From Casuarius casuarius (taxonomy: Eukaryota > Chordata > Aves > Casuariiformes > Casuariidae): 64,000 nucleotides of DNA. How positions within the stretch are numbered: position 1 is the first letter of the stretch; each line of letters opens with the position of its first letter. The DNA is taken from positions 211,690 to 275,689 of the forward strand of contig PTFA01000414.1 in the NCBI GenBank assembly GCA_003342895.1. The letters are read 5' to 3'. Under the pieces are notes generated by a model that made no database searches, was not told the DNA's origin, and saw only the letters and a program-made list of their open reading frames with translations. This document shows positions 24,260 to 33,889 of this stretch, in pieces. The position numbers and the translations under genes are program-made.

Positions 24260-25335
24260 TTCTGCTGCTGGTCGTGAATATAACACTCTTATTTCCCTCC
24301 CTCCTTCCAGTCAGGCCCCACAATACTGAATATCCACTGGCAGGAGAGGGCTCAGGAGGGGCAGGTAGTACCGAGAAAGACCTTTGAGCAGTAGGGTCTT
24401 ACAGGAGACCACTGCCAGGGAGAGGGGTCAGTAAGAGCAGTGCGAGGGAGCAGAGGACGCTGCTGTGTCTGCGTCAGCCCTGGGAGGTGGTGGCGAGCTG
24501 TTTCCAGCTGGTCTTTACAAAACGTATCCAAGCTGGGCTCGTGACTTCTCCTTTCCCGCTTGTATCTTGTTAGTGTCTGTGTGGATGTCATGGATTTTAG
24601 TGGCATCTTGTGTTTTCCTCTCGTAAGTCACAGATAACAATATTCTGTACTTATACCCAAGGATGTGCCGTACGAGTCAAGCCCTGGGCCAGTCAGTGGA
24701 AGGAGTCGTGAGCCTTGCTCTGATGCAAACCTCAAATACCCGTGTTATGGAGTGGGCACTGCCCTCTGAGCCCCTCGCCTGCTGTGAGCTCGACGGGTGG
24801 CAGGGCCAGGCTGTAGGCTGCAAAACGCCTGCTTAGGCAAGCGGCCACGCTGGTACCAGCACAGTGCACTGTGCTGTCCGGGGAATGTGCATGTCCCTCT
24901 GAGCACAAGCACTAAGCTGCAGCCACATCGTGACTGTCCTGCTGCTTTATGTGGCCCTGTGGGAAGCAGGAAGGGGTGAAGACTGTGCCCATGGCTCCGC
25001 GGGCCTTTCCCCAGCAGTGAGTGGCAAGGTGGCATTGCAAAAGGACCCTGCTGCTCTGGCTTCTCAAGGAAGCCACAGGAGAAAAGCACGGGTTTAGCTA
25101 GGGGCATGCGTTGAGACCACAGTGCTCCTGAGGTGCCCAGGTGGCAAAATCTGTGGTCTCTCTGCCCTGTGGTTCAGCGTGTGGCAGAGAGCTGGGACCC
25201 CCTGGAGATTTTTGGCTAATCTTCCTGGTGTTTGGAGCTGGGCCTTTGCTGCAGCGTGCCCGGGTACCTGCCTCTGAACCGCTAGCCAAACATGAACGGC
25301 ACCTTTATTAAAGCCACCAACGCTCCTCTGAGCTT
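24260..25335. other. Non-coding, no recognised element
   Basis: GC-moderate DNA with short overlapping frames. No repeat family, CpG island or exon was recognised. Confidence 0.5.
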
Positions 25336-25339
25336 TGCC

Positions 25340-25362
25340 TTGTTTTGTTTTGTTTTGTTTTG
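25340..25362. repeat. (TTTTG)n microsatellite
   Basis: About four and a half copies of the pentanucleotide TTTTG, ending in GTGTTTTC. No flanking SINE tail is recognisable. Confidence 0.9.
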
Positions 25363-25479
25363 TGTTTTCTTGGGTCTTTGCGCTTTTAGCTAGAACTGGA
25401 AATGCCAGGCTCCCCTGGGGGAGGCCGTTCTTGGCATGCTCTAAAGCCAACTAGAGGGAGCTGGAATAACCTGATATGA

Positions 25480-25700
25480 CTCTGTGGAGCCTGATTTCTA
25501 GTCCCTGTAATTAAACACCCAGCTGTTGAGATCTTTTATGTGTATTCGAATTGAAACTTGGCAGGCTTGTGACTAGCAGGAAGCTGGATTCAATGACCAA
25601 GATCTATTGCACTCTTAAAGCACACTCCATTATATTCAGGCCAGGATGGGCAGGGATCTGAGCCTGCCAGAAATTCTTTTATGGACTGAGCTGATTGGAT
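25480..25700. promoter_or_regulatory. Candidate conserved non-coding block
   Basis: An AT-rich segment with TGTAATTAAACACC near 25507, TATTCGAATTGAAAC near 25541 and CATTATATTCAGG near 25629. It has little frame openness and no repeat similarity. Its composition matches other putative enhancer blocks in the window. Confidence 0.33.
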
Positions 25701-26094
25701 TGGGTGAGAAGTGTTGCCATGTTATTACTGATACCTAATTCACGGGTGGAGATGAGTTTTGGGTTCCCTAAGCCCTCAATCCTCTGCTTATCTCACCAAA
25801 GTTACGGCACAATAAACCTTAGAGATGGAGTTTCTAGAAAGCAAAAAGAAACCCCAGACCCCTCTGAGGCATGTAGGGACCATGCGGTAGGAAAACAGAA
25901 TACATGAAGGTGAGGCACAGCACTGTGGTCCTGGAGGGAGAGGAGGGCTCAGCTGCTGGAAATTTTCCATGCAGAGTCTATGCTGAGACTGAGTAAAAAC
26001 CTCCTTATCTTAGTTGAGTTGGCAGGATAAGATGGCTGCTCCTCTGAACCAAGACCCTAAACTTGGGATTTGTCCATCACTAGCTATAACACAC

Positions 26095-26245
26095 AGAGAA
26101 GTAAATGTCATTTACAAAATTTATGAAAGAGATGCCTCGCTAGTCTCCTTTTTAAGATTATACTAAAAATTAAACAACACTTTCCCCCACGGGGAAACTG
26201 CAGACTGTCATTGTAAAAAATGTCCCTGAGTGTCGTTGAGCAGCA
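26095..26245. promoter_or_regulatory. AT-rich block beside a polyadenylation site
   Basis: The segment contains ATTTACAAAATTTATG and AAAAATTAAACAAC near 26109-26179. It lies just beyond the candidate minus-strand polyadenylation site at about 26.3 kb, so it is either a conserved block or 3' flanking DNA of that transcript. Confidence 0.25.
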
Positions 26246-26289
26246 GGCATGTGCGGGTATATAGCACAGTGGGATTGAAATGCAGGGCA

Positions 26290-26340
26290 GCACAAAAGGC
26301 ACAACTCACATGGCTGTTTATCTGAGAAAAATCTTTATTT
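26290..26340 (-). terminator. Candidate minus-strand polyadenylation site
   Basis: Read on the minus strand, an AATAAA hexamer lies at 26339-26334 in an AT-rich context. Cleavage would fall about 10-30 bases further on, and a GT-rich downstream element (GTGAGTTGTG, then TTTTGTG) follows at about 26312-26292. Hexamer, spacing and downstream element together make a complete vertebrate 3'-end signal. Hexamers alone are common in AT-rich DNA, so the call stays moderate. Confidence 0.4.
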
Positions 26341-26535
26341 ATATATATTTTTTTATATCATAATTTCCTGGCCGCATAAAAAATCAGACGGTTACACAAG
26401 CCCAGAACAGAGTTTCCAGTATAAAAACTTGGCACATGTCTTATTTGTACAACCTAAGCTGCAGTGCATAAACCATACCCCTCGCCTCCCTCTCCAGCCA
26501 TTTTGAGATGTCGTTATGATCACGAAGCATGACGT
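26340..26535 (-). other. Candidate 3' untranslated region of a minus-strand transcript
   Basis: This sequence lies upstream (minus sense) of the polyadenylation signal. It is AT-rich near the signal, with GGTTGTACAAATAAG and ATATATATAAATAAAG, and becomes balanced towards 26530. A minus frame ends at 26536. It looks like UTR by composition only; it could also be a conserved non-coding block. Confidence 0.28.
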
Positions 26536-26705
26536 TCAGGAGAAAGCCTCACTCCGTGCTGCAGTCAGGCTGACTCCCTGCGAAGGTCGCTGCTGACCGG
26601 TGTCCCCTCTCCTCAGCCCAGACCAGCTATGCTGTTTCCTTCCGGCTGAGAGGCCTGTTTCTCCCCATTGCCCGCCTGCAAAGGGATCTTGCCCAGATTT
26701 CTTAC

Positions 26706-26794
26706 CTCCGTGTGACCGAGAAGGGGAAGAGGTGGTAGAAGTCCCTGACATGCTTGGAGGATCAGAGCCGTGTTTATAATGGGGTCTGTGTGAG
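26706..26794 (-). other. Candidate minus-strand exon, 89 bp
   Basis: In minus sense the acceptor CCCCTTCCCAG ends at 26795 and the donor GGAG|GTAAGAAA starts at 26705. One frame is open across it, Ser/Pro/His/Gly-rich, with an ATG at 26751; the same frame also runs on past the donor to a stop at 26536, so read-through to the 3' end is possible. No domain is recognised. The exon lies about 450 bases upstream of the candidate polyadenylation site, on the same strand. Confidence 0.25.
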
Positions 26795-26829
26795 CTGGGA
26801 AGGGGACAGTATCTCCTACCTACTTATCC

Positions 26830-27685
26830 CTGAAATATCGGTCTGGTTATGGTCCACACCTTCCTACCTGCTTGCTCTCTAAACCATCGAACTCCCTTTT
26901 ATCTGTAAATCTTATCAGGGAACTGGACAGGCTTTCTTAGCAGTGCTTGCTGCTTCTATTCAGGTAAAGCGAGAGACCTTCCAAATGCTGGTAGGGCAGG
27001 TGATTATGGACCCACGTTACATAAGCGCTGTCAGCTCTGAGAAGATGTTCATTTGAGGTTCAGTGTGGAATCAGCTTGGTTTTGGATAGGCTCTCTTCTT
27101 TCCCATGCCTATCTGCCTTCTCCATTGGGCGCGCTGGCTCTGGGGTCTCTGGCAGATGAGCATTTGTCACCCCAATCTCCGGGATTTCCACCCGCCTGGG
27201 GCTGACTTCTGGGTCCTGGGGCACCTTGCTGCAGAAAACCCCCGTCCGAGGGTGCAGGCTTGGGTTCCTCTTTCCACTTCCACCTGGAGTACGTTCTCGC
27301 TTGGACAGCACCACCCGAACACATGGCCTCTCTGTGCTTTCCTGGCACCTGGCTGGAAACTCGCATCACCCTCACAAGGGTGCTGAGGCTCAGTCTCAAA
27401 TTTGGCTGTGTGTGACGCAGATGAGTTCTGGGGGAAAGAGTTCCCTTCCGGAAACTTGTGCCTGGGAGGAAATTGATATCTTTCCCTCTTGGTCCTAGCC
27501 AAAGCACTGCGGCCTGGGGCCTCCTCCCGTGCCTCCTGGCTCACCCCACCACCTGTGCTGGGAGCCCCTGCTGCAGGAGGGAGGAGGCGGCAAAGGCTGC
27601 GGCCGAGGGGCCAGCTCTGATCCAGCCCCTTGTGCTCCACGTGACTGGACAGGGACATGAGGCTTGGGGACATTCATCAGCTCTG
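26830..27685. other. Non-coding or unassigned
   Basis: GC-moderate DNA in which minus-strand frames (for example 27060-27314 and 27167-27673) are open but overlap each other in different frames, as expected from composition. If the minus-strand transcript at 26.3-26.8 kb is real, further exons could lie here. I could not find a convincing acceptor-donor pair. Confidence 0.4.
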
Positions 27686-27689
27686 GCAG

Positions 27690-27800
27690 TGGAGCTAATG
27701 CGATTAAGGGCTTTTCTCACCCTCCACTCAGCGCTCATTAACATTTCCCTTCTAAGGCGTTTATAAGCATCACTGTTCATCTTGCCGCAGCCTTGGCTTT
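27690..27800. promoter_or_regulatory. Candidate conserved non-coding block
   Basis: Contains GCTAATGCGATTAAGGG, CGCTCATTAACATTTCC and GGCGTTTATAAGC within about 80 bases, flanked by GC-rich DNA on both sides. It is rich in TAAT and TTTAT cores. Inferred from composition. Confidence 0.38.
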
Positions 27801-27929
27801 TGCTGAGACAAGAGTGCCTGGCTGGCTGCGTGGGGGAAGGCTTTCTGAATGAGGCCCGAGAGCCCGTACACACTGCCCTGCCAGTGGATGTGGTGGCAGG
27901 GGGAGGCGATGCGGCTGGGAGAGCAGCCA

Positions 27930-28075
27930 TGCCGTGTTGTGTAATGTTATCAGCCCAAACGCTTCTTTCCAGGAAAGAGTCCTATTTATACCAGGGATTA
28001 AAGAGCTGAGGGAAGGCAAATGCCCTGGTTGAGTGAGTGTGAGAGATTGTATCTGGGTAATCTGTGAATGGAGAC
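27930..28075. promoter_or_regulatory. Candidate conserved non-coding block
   Basis: An AT-balanced block with GTGTAATGTTATCAGCC (GATA-type core) near 27940, CCTATTTATACCAGGG near 27981 and CTGGGTAATCTG near 28054. No repeat similarity was noticed. Low-moderate support. Confidence 0.3.
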
Positions 28076-28079
28076 CGAC

Positions 28080-29210
28080 AAACAGCTTTCTCTTTGGTGT
28101 CACAAACCTATCCTCTACAAAGGCAGAGGGAGAGAATCCCATTTTGGAAGCCTCCTTCCCAGCTGTCTCCCTGTGAACCCAGGCTACATCCAAGTCTCAG
28201 AGGAGTATTTTTATTTGGTCTTACAAGTAGGTCTTCAGACATCTTGAAATGGGTGCCTCATAGCCTGCATGCGAATGAAACCCTCTCGTACACCATACAA
28301 AACCCTTCGCAGCAGCAAGCCAGGGGCTTTGTGCTGCGCAATCTTCCTTTCCTCGCATGCTCTACGCAGCCCTCCCATCTTCCCAAATAAGCTCCCTGAT
28401 TCCCACTGCACAGACATAGAAGCACACTCCATGTGTCCATAAATGTTCGGTTTGGGCACAGTGCCCTGTTGTCAGAGCCCCTGGTGGGCGGTGATGTGCA
28501 CACAAGCACCTCCTGCTCTCCGTGGTTCCCTTGCGTCCGTCGCTGTCTGGGAGCCGGGACACTCTGGAGCTCTCTCCTCGTAGGGAACCTGGGCTTTGGG
28601 AAGGTAGCTGCAGACATGCAGAACAGGGATTATTAACAGAAGAGATCAGACACGGTGCTGAGCTGGGGAGGGCTAAAGAGAAAAGTTCATTAACACTGAC
28701 AAGTCCCAGCTGATCTTGTAGGGTTTTGACATCTTGGACTGGATCCAGTTCCTAGGCGTTATTTTGGTAGTTGCATAGCGGTGCCTTTATCTTCTGTCCT
28801 GTGCTTATCTGCCCCCTTCTCTTCATGTCCCCTCGTGCCGCCACCAGAGACTTCTGCTTTGAACAAGCCTGTAGCAGACTGCCTCATAAATAGCATGTGG
28901 GAAGTGGAGGCCACTTGTAGGAGCTGCTTGTGGACTTTCTCTGGTGGCTCTCCATGTGCCAGACGGATGGTGTTGGTGGACAATTGGCCTTTTCATTCTG
29001 TGAGAAACCCGAGCAATGGCAAACTTAAGAGTGTTTCAGGAGAATCATTTGACTGCTACAAAATGTGGACGTTTGAGTTGTGTCCCCTTGACCAGCCATG
29101 GTCTCTCATGGGCTTACTGGGGCCTCGCTGACTGGAGTGCACCTCCGGTCTGGGGAGGTGAGGGCACGTGGCACTGTGAAAATTTGGAGCAGGGACACAA
29201 TTCAATGTTA
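28080..29210. other. Non-coding, no recognised element
   Basis: Mixed sequence with short overlapping frames only. No repeat family or regulatory cluster is obvious. Confidence 0.5.
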
Positions 29211-29214
29211 AGTT

Positions 29215-29375
29215 GAACTGGAGCCAAACTTTGCGGTCTTTTTCTGTCATCTGAAACATTTTGGTCTGTGCTGAACCAAAGTAGAAAGATATATTTGATT
29301 TTTCTGAATATTTTAATTCTTCTACGAAGAAAAATTGAATTTCCCATGGATATTGCATTTCCTATTTGGAAACAG
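29215..29375. repeat. Ancient amniote repeat fragment
   Basis: The stretch has alternating AAACATTTTGGTCTG, GATTTTTCTGAAT and GAAAAATTGAATTTCCCATGG-like segments. From memory these resemble a dispersed repeat of turtle and crocodilian genomes built of AAACATTTTGATTT / GAATTTCCCATGG-type words. A second, better-preserved relative lies at 51.64-51.91 kb. The family name is not assigned. Confidence 0.45.
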
Positions 29376-30015
29376 GTTGTCATATGCCTATCAGCACTAC
29401 AGACAGCTGATTTTTTTAGGGGCTAATGGCTGAAGATTGACTGATTCAATGTCATCCTCTGATTCAACCTTTTCCCTGGATTGGGGCTTTTGTGATTTTT
29501 CTTTGTCGCATGTGGATTCTTAAGAGCCTCACGAAACACGGGTTCCTGCTGCAGCTTTCCCTCGATTGAAACTAAGAAGGCTTCTCATCTCTATCCACCT
29601 GCCTATTTTCACGAAACCTCCAGGAATTTAATATCGTTGAGATTTCCACCTGTCACTCAAATTCTGTTGAATTTGACTGCTGTGTTTGAGCGTAATTAGG
29701 GGAGACAGACAACACGTGGAGTGTGAGATTGCATAAACCTTGTTTTCTTAAGGGGAAAAAAAAATCCTCTAAAACTCCGTCTTTTGAAAATTTCTGCCTT
29801 GTTTGGTAGCTCTTGCTTTCCCCTTGACTGCCAATGGCCACAGCCTGCCACCGGCGTGCCCGGCCACGTGCGTGGGCCCAGGCTGGGCTGCCCCGGGCCG
29901 TGATGCCCCAGGCTGCTGCCGCTTTGGGCAGGACGGATGCTGTCCTCGCAGCAGGGCACAGGGAGACAGCGCCGAGTGCGCTGCACTGTGACTTTGCCAC
30001 TTCTGTTGGGGCACT
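29376..30015. other. Non-coding, no recognised element
   Basis: The left half is AT-rich (29400-29780), and a GC-rich patch at 29820-29990 encodes low-complexity open frames on both strands. No gene or repeat was recognised. Confidence 0.45.
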
Positions 30016-30019
30016 GCAT

Positions 30020-30240
30020 CTGCATTAAAGATGTGGCACCAGCATCTCTAATTACGCTGGGCAATTTCAGGGCAGACCCATCAAGCCAGAGCCATCCTTT
30101 AAAAATAAAGGAGCTTTTAATTAAAAGCACTAATTGTTAACAGTCTATTATGCAGAGCATTATGGTGTGATATTAGCAAAATAGCATAATATCTATAAAA
30201 ATATCTGCTAAGATACTGATATGAGTTTATTAGGTGCTCC
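30020..30240. promoter_or_regulatory. Candidate conserved non-coding block with perfect homeodomain-type palindrome
   Basis: A strongly AT-rich block following GC-rich DNA. It contains TCTAATTACGC near 30047, a perfect 16-bp palindrome GCTTTTAATTAAAAGC at 30113-30128, CACTAATTGTTAAC directly after it, and many ATTA/TAAT cores up to 30230. There is no open frame and no repeat similarity. Among the blocks in this window its composition is one of the most enhancer-like. Confidence 0.45.
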
Positions 30241-31050
30241 TGGGCATTGAAGTGACTTTGGGTGGTTACTGAAGATCCCACCTTCAGCAGTAATTCAGTG
30301 TCCTGCTCCAGGATGCACTGGTGAGAAGGGAGCTCCTGTGGCTAAAGCGGCAAAGTGAGGGTTTGGAGACGACGCCTGATTTTGCGGTTTTCCAGGGTGA
30401 ATTTGCCCCCCGTGTAGTCTGGGTGCCTCGTCTCACCATTTGTACAGGGAGCACCAACTTCAGCGGGTGAAGGGTAGGTGGGGACGTGCCACAAAAATTA
30501 CTGAGTCTGTTGCTACATCTAAAGGAGGCATAAAAGGTGGGAGAGCCGGGAAGGTGTGGGACCCAGAAGTAGGGATGAGCTTGAGCTTGGCTTTGGGGCG
30601 TACCTGCCTTGGGCGCGTGCTGCTGCAGCTCGGTTACGGAGCGCGGTACGAGGCGGTGGGGCACGCTGTGGCAGGATGGGCGTTGTGAAAGTGCAAAACG
30701 TTGTTGCGCTGAAAAAAGATGAGTCCAAGACAAATCCATGGTGGAGATATCCTTTGAGAGGGGTTAAGCACCGCGTGACTGGTCGCTCGGGAAGGACATT
30801 ATACGAGTCTGCCCCCGTGACTTGCAAGGAGCCAGCCCTCCTGTGTGTCCCGGGGCCGCTCGAGGCAGGGAGAGCCCACGAGGTGCAGGAGAGGCAGCTG
30901 AGGGCGAGCAGCAGCCTCCCGGCGGTGGGTGACGTTCAGAGGCGCCCAGACTCAAACACCGCCGTCTCCTCTCGCGCATGTTCTCGCAGCTGCTTTTGTG
31001 CACCTTCCCCACTCCTCTCCCCTTTGGCTGGCGGCCCAGAGCCATGTTTT
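30241..31050. other. GC-rich non-coding stretch
   Basis: CpG-containing DNA with a long plus-strand open frame (part of 30556-31467) of Arg/Gly/Ala/Ser-rich composition and no domain. It lies between an AT-rich block and a T-rich tract. Confidence 0.4.
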
Positions 31051-31088
31051 TATGTTTTTTTTTCTTTTTTTAATTTTTGGTCTTTTTC
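31047..31088 (+). repeat. T-rich tract
   Basis: About 40 bases of mostly T with single A, C and G interruptions, ending TCTTTTTCAG at 31090. On the plus strand it forms an excellent polypyrimidine tract and acceptor. Confidence 0.75.
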
Positions 31089-31090
31089 AG

Positions 31091-31463
31091 CGAGAGTAAA
31101 TCTTTTCTGCGTTGACTGTGAGATCACGCTGGAAACACGGTGCTACAAATCTCACACTTTTTACGGCCACCTCTGTCTCCGAAGTTGCTTGCCGCAGCTT
31201 GGTCCGTGCCCTGGATCAGCGCCGCTGGCCAAGAGCGAGCTGCACCCTGGGGGGGCCGAGGCCTGGGAAAGCCCATGGGAAGGAGGGCCACTAAACGCTG
31301 GGGGCTCCCTCGCTGGGAGGGAGCGGGCTCGGGGAGAAGCCGGCCGAGGGGCTTTCCTCCGCCGGCAGCTTCTCCCCACGGCTCCCGGCAGCTGGCTCCG
31401 CTCGGCTCCCGGCGCTCGCTGGTGCGAAGCAGGGGAAACTGCGGAGACGGGAAAAAGGGGGCG
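31091..31463 (+). other. Candidate exon within CpG-rich DNA
   Basis: It follows the T-rich acceptor ending at 31090 and could end at GCG|GTAAGG (31464), giving about 373 bases. The forward frame is open across it and stops just after the donor. The first part is Cys-rich and the rest Gly/Ala/Arg-rich from CpG composition. The donor is mediocre, so a non-coding exon or chance are both plausible. Confidence 0.2.
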
Positions 31464-31480
31464 GTAAGGCGAGGAGAAAC
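31200..31480. other. CpG-rich stretch
   Basis: Frequent CGG, GCC, CGC and CCGGC, bounded on the right by a sharp switch to AT-rich DNA at about 31490. Possibly a small CpG island. Observed/expected CpG was not computed. Confidence 0.42.
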
Positions 31481-31487
31481 GGCTCGT

Positions 31488-31735
31488 TTTACTTAATTAT
31501 GAGTGACGGTGACAGCCCGCATCCTTAGTTTGAAAAGTATCTGAGAGGTGCGGGCTGCTTCTCTCAAACGGGATAATTATGTTAATTAAAATGCTTTCTT
31601 TATCGCACTTCTGATTAATAAAAACACTTCCAGTGCTCTCTTTAAGCACGCTAACCTTCTGTTGTGCAGGAAAACTGGCTTTTCTCAGCAATTTATGACT
31701 TTTAAAACAGATTACAGCGGGACAGCCTGCTGCTT
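31488..31735. promoter_or_regulatory. Candidate conserved non-coding block
   Basis: AT-rich between two CpG-rich stretches. It contains TACTTAATTATGAG, GGGATAATTATGTTAATTAA and CTGATTAATAAAAAC motifs, at least four TAATTA/ATTAAT cores within about 130 bases. Homeodomain enhancer character is inferred. Confidence 0.42.
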
Positions 31736-31769
31736 TCACGCAGTAACGCTTCCTACACAGGGGGAGGAA

Positions 31770-31930
31770 AAAAACGCGCAGCCCACCGCCGCGGCGGCCG
31801 GCTCGGAGGGAACAGACGGGAGGAGAGAGGCTGGGGCGGCGGAGCCGGAGCGGCGGCAGAGCGTGCCCGCGTGGGCTCCGCGGACGGGAGGCATCGGGGA
31901 GCTCCGTAGCGCTGTGCGATTGCCAGGGAA
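31770..31930. other. CpG-island-like stretch
   Basis: This is one of the densest CpG runs in the window: GCGCAGCCCACCGCCGCGG at the left edge, then repeated GGCGG, CGGAG and GCGTG to about 31915. It sits between two TAAT-rich blocks. No TATA box was seen. It may be a CpG-island promoter or an orphan CpG island. Confidence 0.5.
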
Positions 31931-32035
31931 TAAAAATACCACTTATTTCTCTAATTGCTGTTTATTTCCTCTGCAAAGTATTGGGATAATTAACAAGCTC
32001 CCAATTAAGAAAAATTACATGTAGGGGGAAAAACA
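31922..32035. promoter_or_regulatory. Candidate conserved non-coding block
   Basis: An abrupt AT-rich block right of the CpG island, with TCTCTAATTGCTG, GGGATAATTAACAAG and CCAATTAAGAAAAATTAC. The CpG/AT alternation is repeated several times in 30-37 kb. Confidence 0.4.
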
Positions 32036-32039
32036 GGTA

Positions 32040-33755
32040 GTGGTGCCAAAAGAGCTGGGTTTGGTGCCAGAGCACGGGAGGGAAGGGGCAGGGGCGGCGG
32101 TCCCTCTCGCTGGCTGCAGCGGCTCGGCCCTCCCGCAGGTATCGCCTGTCTGCTTGCCCTCGTCCCTCTGTCCCTCTCGATTGCTGGTTAGCAGGTTTGC
32201 CGGTCTCTCTCCGCAGTCCCCGGGTCTGTGATTATGCTCTCCCTCACCCGCCTGTGCGCCTTCCTCCCTCCTCCTCCTCCCTGCGAGCGCTGATCCTGCT
32301 GGTTGCCCACTTTTCTCGCACCCTTCTTAAGCCTTTCTCTCCCACGCACCCTCTTCCTCCTCCTTTCCACCACCAGCACTGCTCAGGCCGCAGCAGATGC
32401 CAGCACTGCATCTTCCCAGGGCAAAGCCAGCACCAGCATCCTCGCCTGGAGGCAGGCAGCCCTGTGCCACGCCGGTTGCCCATAGCGCAAACAGGGTTGC
32501 CACGTTTGTCCCTGTATGCCAGTCCCCGGTGGCCCCTGGGCACAGCTGCCTGGGCTGGGCTGGGGCCGGGCTGCCCCCGTGCCGCGGCGGCCGTCCCGCG
32601 CCTCCTCTCCCTCGGTCGGGCGCTTGGGGAGAGGTGATGCTGTCAAACGCAAGTGGCCAGGGGGTCTCAGAGGACTTTGGTTTTTATTCTGCCTCGCTCC
32701 TGTAAAAGAGGAGGGGAAGTGATGACTTGTCTCCAGTTCCGTGAAATACTAGACATGAAAAGCCACCCTTGCTCGGAGGAATGACGCTATCGGTTTGATA
32801 CCGAGCTGTAACCTCTGACGTATGGCAGGGCAACTGGATGACTTCATTGGGTTCACTTGACCTGATGGACTTCCTTGGGGGAGCTGCTAGAAAGTGTAGG
32901 AGAGGGTCTGCAGAAGAGCTTCAGCCCAATGACACACACCCCCCCCCACCCCCCCACCCACACAGCCACACAGCCATGCAATAGTAGTTTTGTGCTGTAA
33001 ACCCCACCAAAAGGCTGCTCCTGGCAGTGCCTCGCCATGCAAACACACACCACAAGCCCCCAAATTCTTCTCAGCCCCTTAAACCTCTTACAGATGATTA
33101 ATCTCGTGGATATTACAAGGCTTGGCAGGCTCAGCCCTGAGCTGTGAAGGCTTTGCCAGCCCGGTGACTGCCTCCGTCTTTGATTCCCTGCTTCCTTGTC
33201 CTGTTGTCACCCCTTCTGTCCTCTTCCTCCCCTTTATCTTTCCTTCTCGTCCCTCTTCCCCCTCTCACGCTATGTTTGAAGTCCTTTGGGAAAAGGAGCT
33301 CATGGAAACACCTTACACTTGTGGGGGAGAAGGGGAAGCCCTGGGGCCTCCTGCCTCGACCCTGTGTGCTCAGCGTAAACGCATACAGCTTTAGGGTATC
33401 TATACGTAGGGAAAGCAAGGGGCCGTGGCGCTGGGTGCCCGGACGCGTGCAGCAGGGACAGTACTGTCCCCCTCTGGTGCTGCCTGCCCAGGGCGCGTTT
33501 GCAGCCCGGACAGGTAGGGAAATGGGATGGTCACACAGTGAAAGCACCCAGAGCTTCGCGGGGAGATTATGGCCCTGCCCAGGGCCCGCGGCCGCCCCCG
33601 TCCTGCTGGAGCAAGGCTCAGGCTCCCGAAGCGCCGCCGTTTCCGTGGCCTGCAGGCTCAGCTCAGATTAGCTTGGCTCCTCTTCTCTCCTCGCTGCCCC
33701 GTTTACCTCTGCTATATTTACATGTCTATTTTATGATTTCAATTTTTAATGCTTC
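32040..33755. other. GC-rich non-coding stretch
   Basis: GC-rich, C/T-rich DNA with overlapping low-complexity open frames. A C-rich/CA tract lies at 32932-32975 (runs of 7-9 C interrupted by A). A CTCF-like core on the minus strand, CACCAGAGGGGG, corresponds to plus 33468-33479, with about two mismatches to consensus. No gene was recognised. Confidence 0.45.
32932..32975. repeat. C-rich / CA low-complexity tract
   Basis: An ACACACC start is followed by C runs of 7-9 interrupted by single A, then CCACACAGCCACACAGCC. Simple low-complexity DNA. Confidence 0.8.
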
Positions 33756-33759
33756 TGCT

Positions 33760-33885
33760 CTTTGAAGATGCTTAATGCTTTGGAGTGGAACATTTTCTTC
33801 CGAGTCCTGAGTGCCAATTGAGGACAGACCAATAAATCAACTAATAACTGGAACCTCATTTTCTGCTCCCTTGGCTGTGAGTTAA
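33760..33885. promoter_or_regulatory. Candidate conserved non-coding block
   Basis: AT-rich segment with ATGCTTAATGCTTTGG, GTGCCAATTGAGG and CAATAAATCAACTAATAAC. It is bordered by C/T-rich DNA on the left and CpG-rich DNA on the right. Confidence 0.35.
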
Positions 33886-33889
33886 CCCT

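Noticed and set aside
30556..31467. 303-codon plus frame
   Set aside because: Runs through a T-rich tract and CpG-rich DNA with low-complexity residues; only the exon-like part is mentioned, at low confidence.
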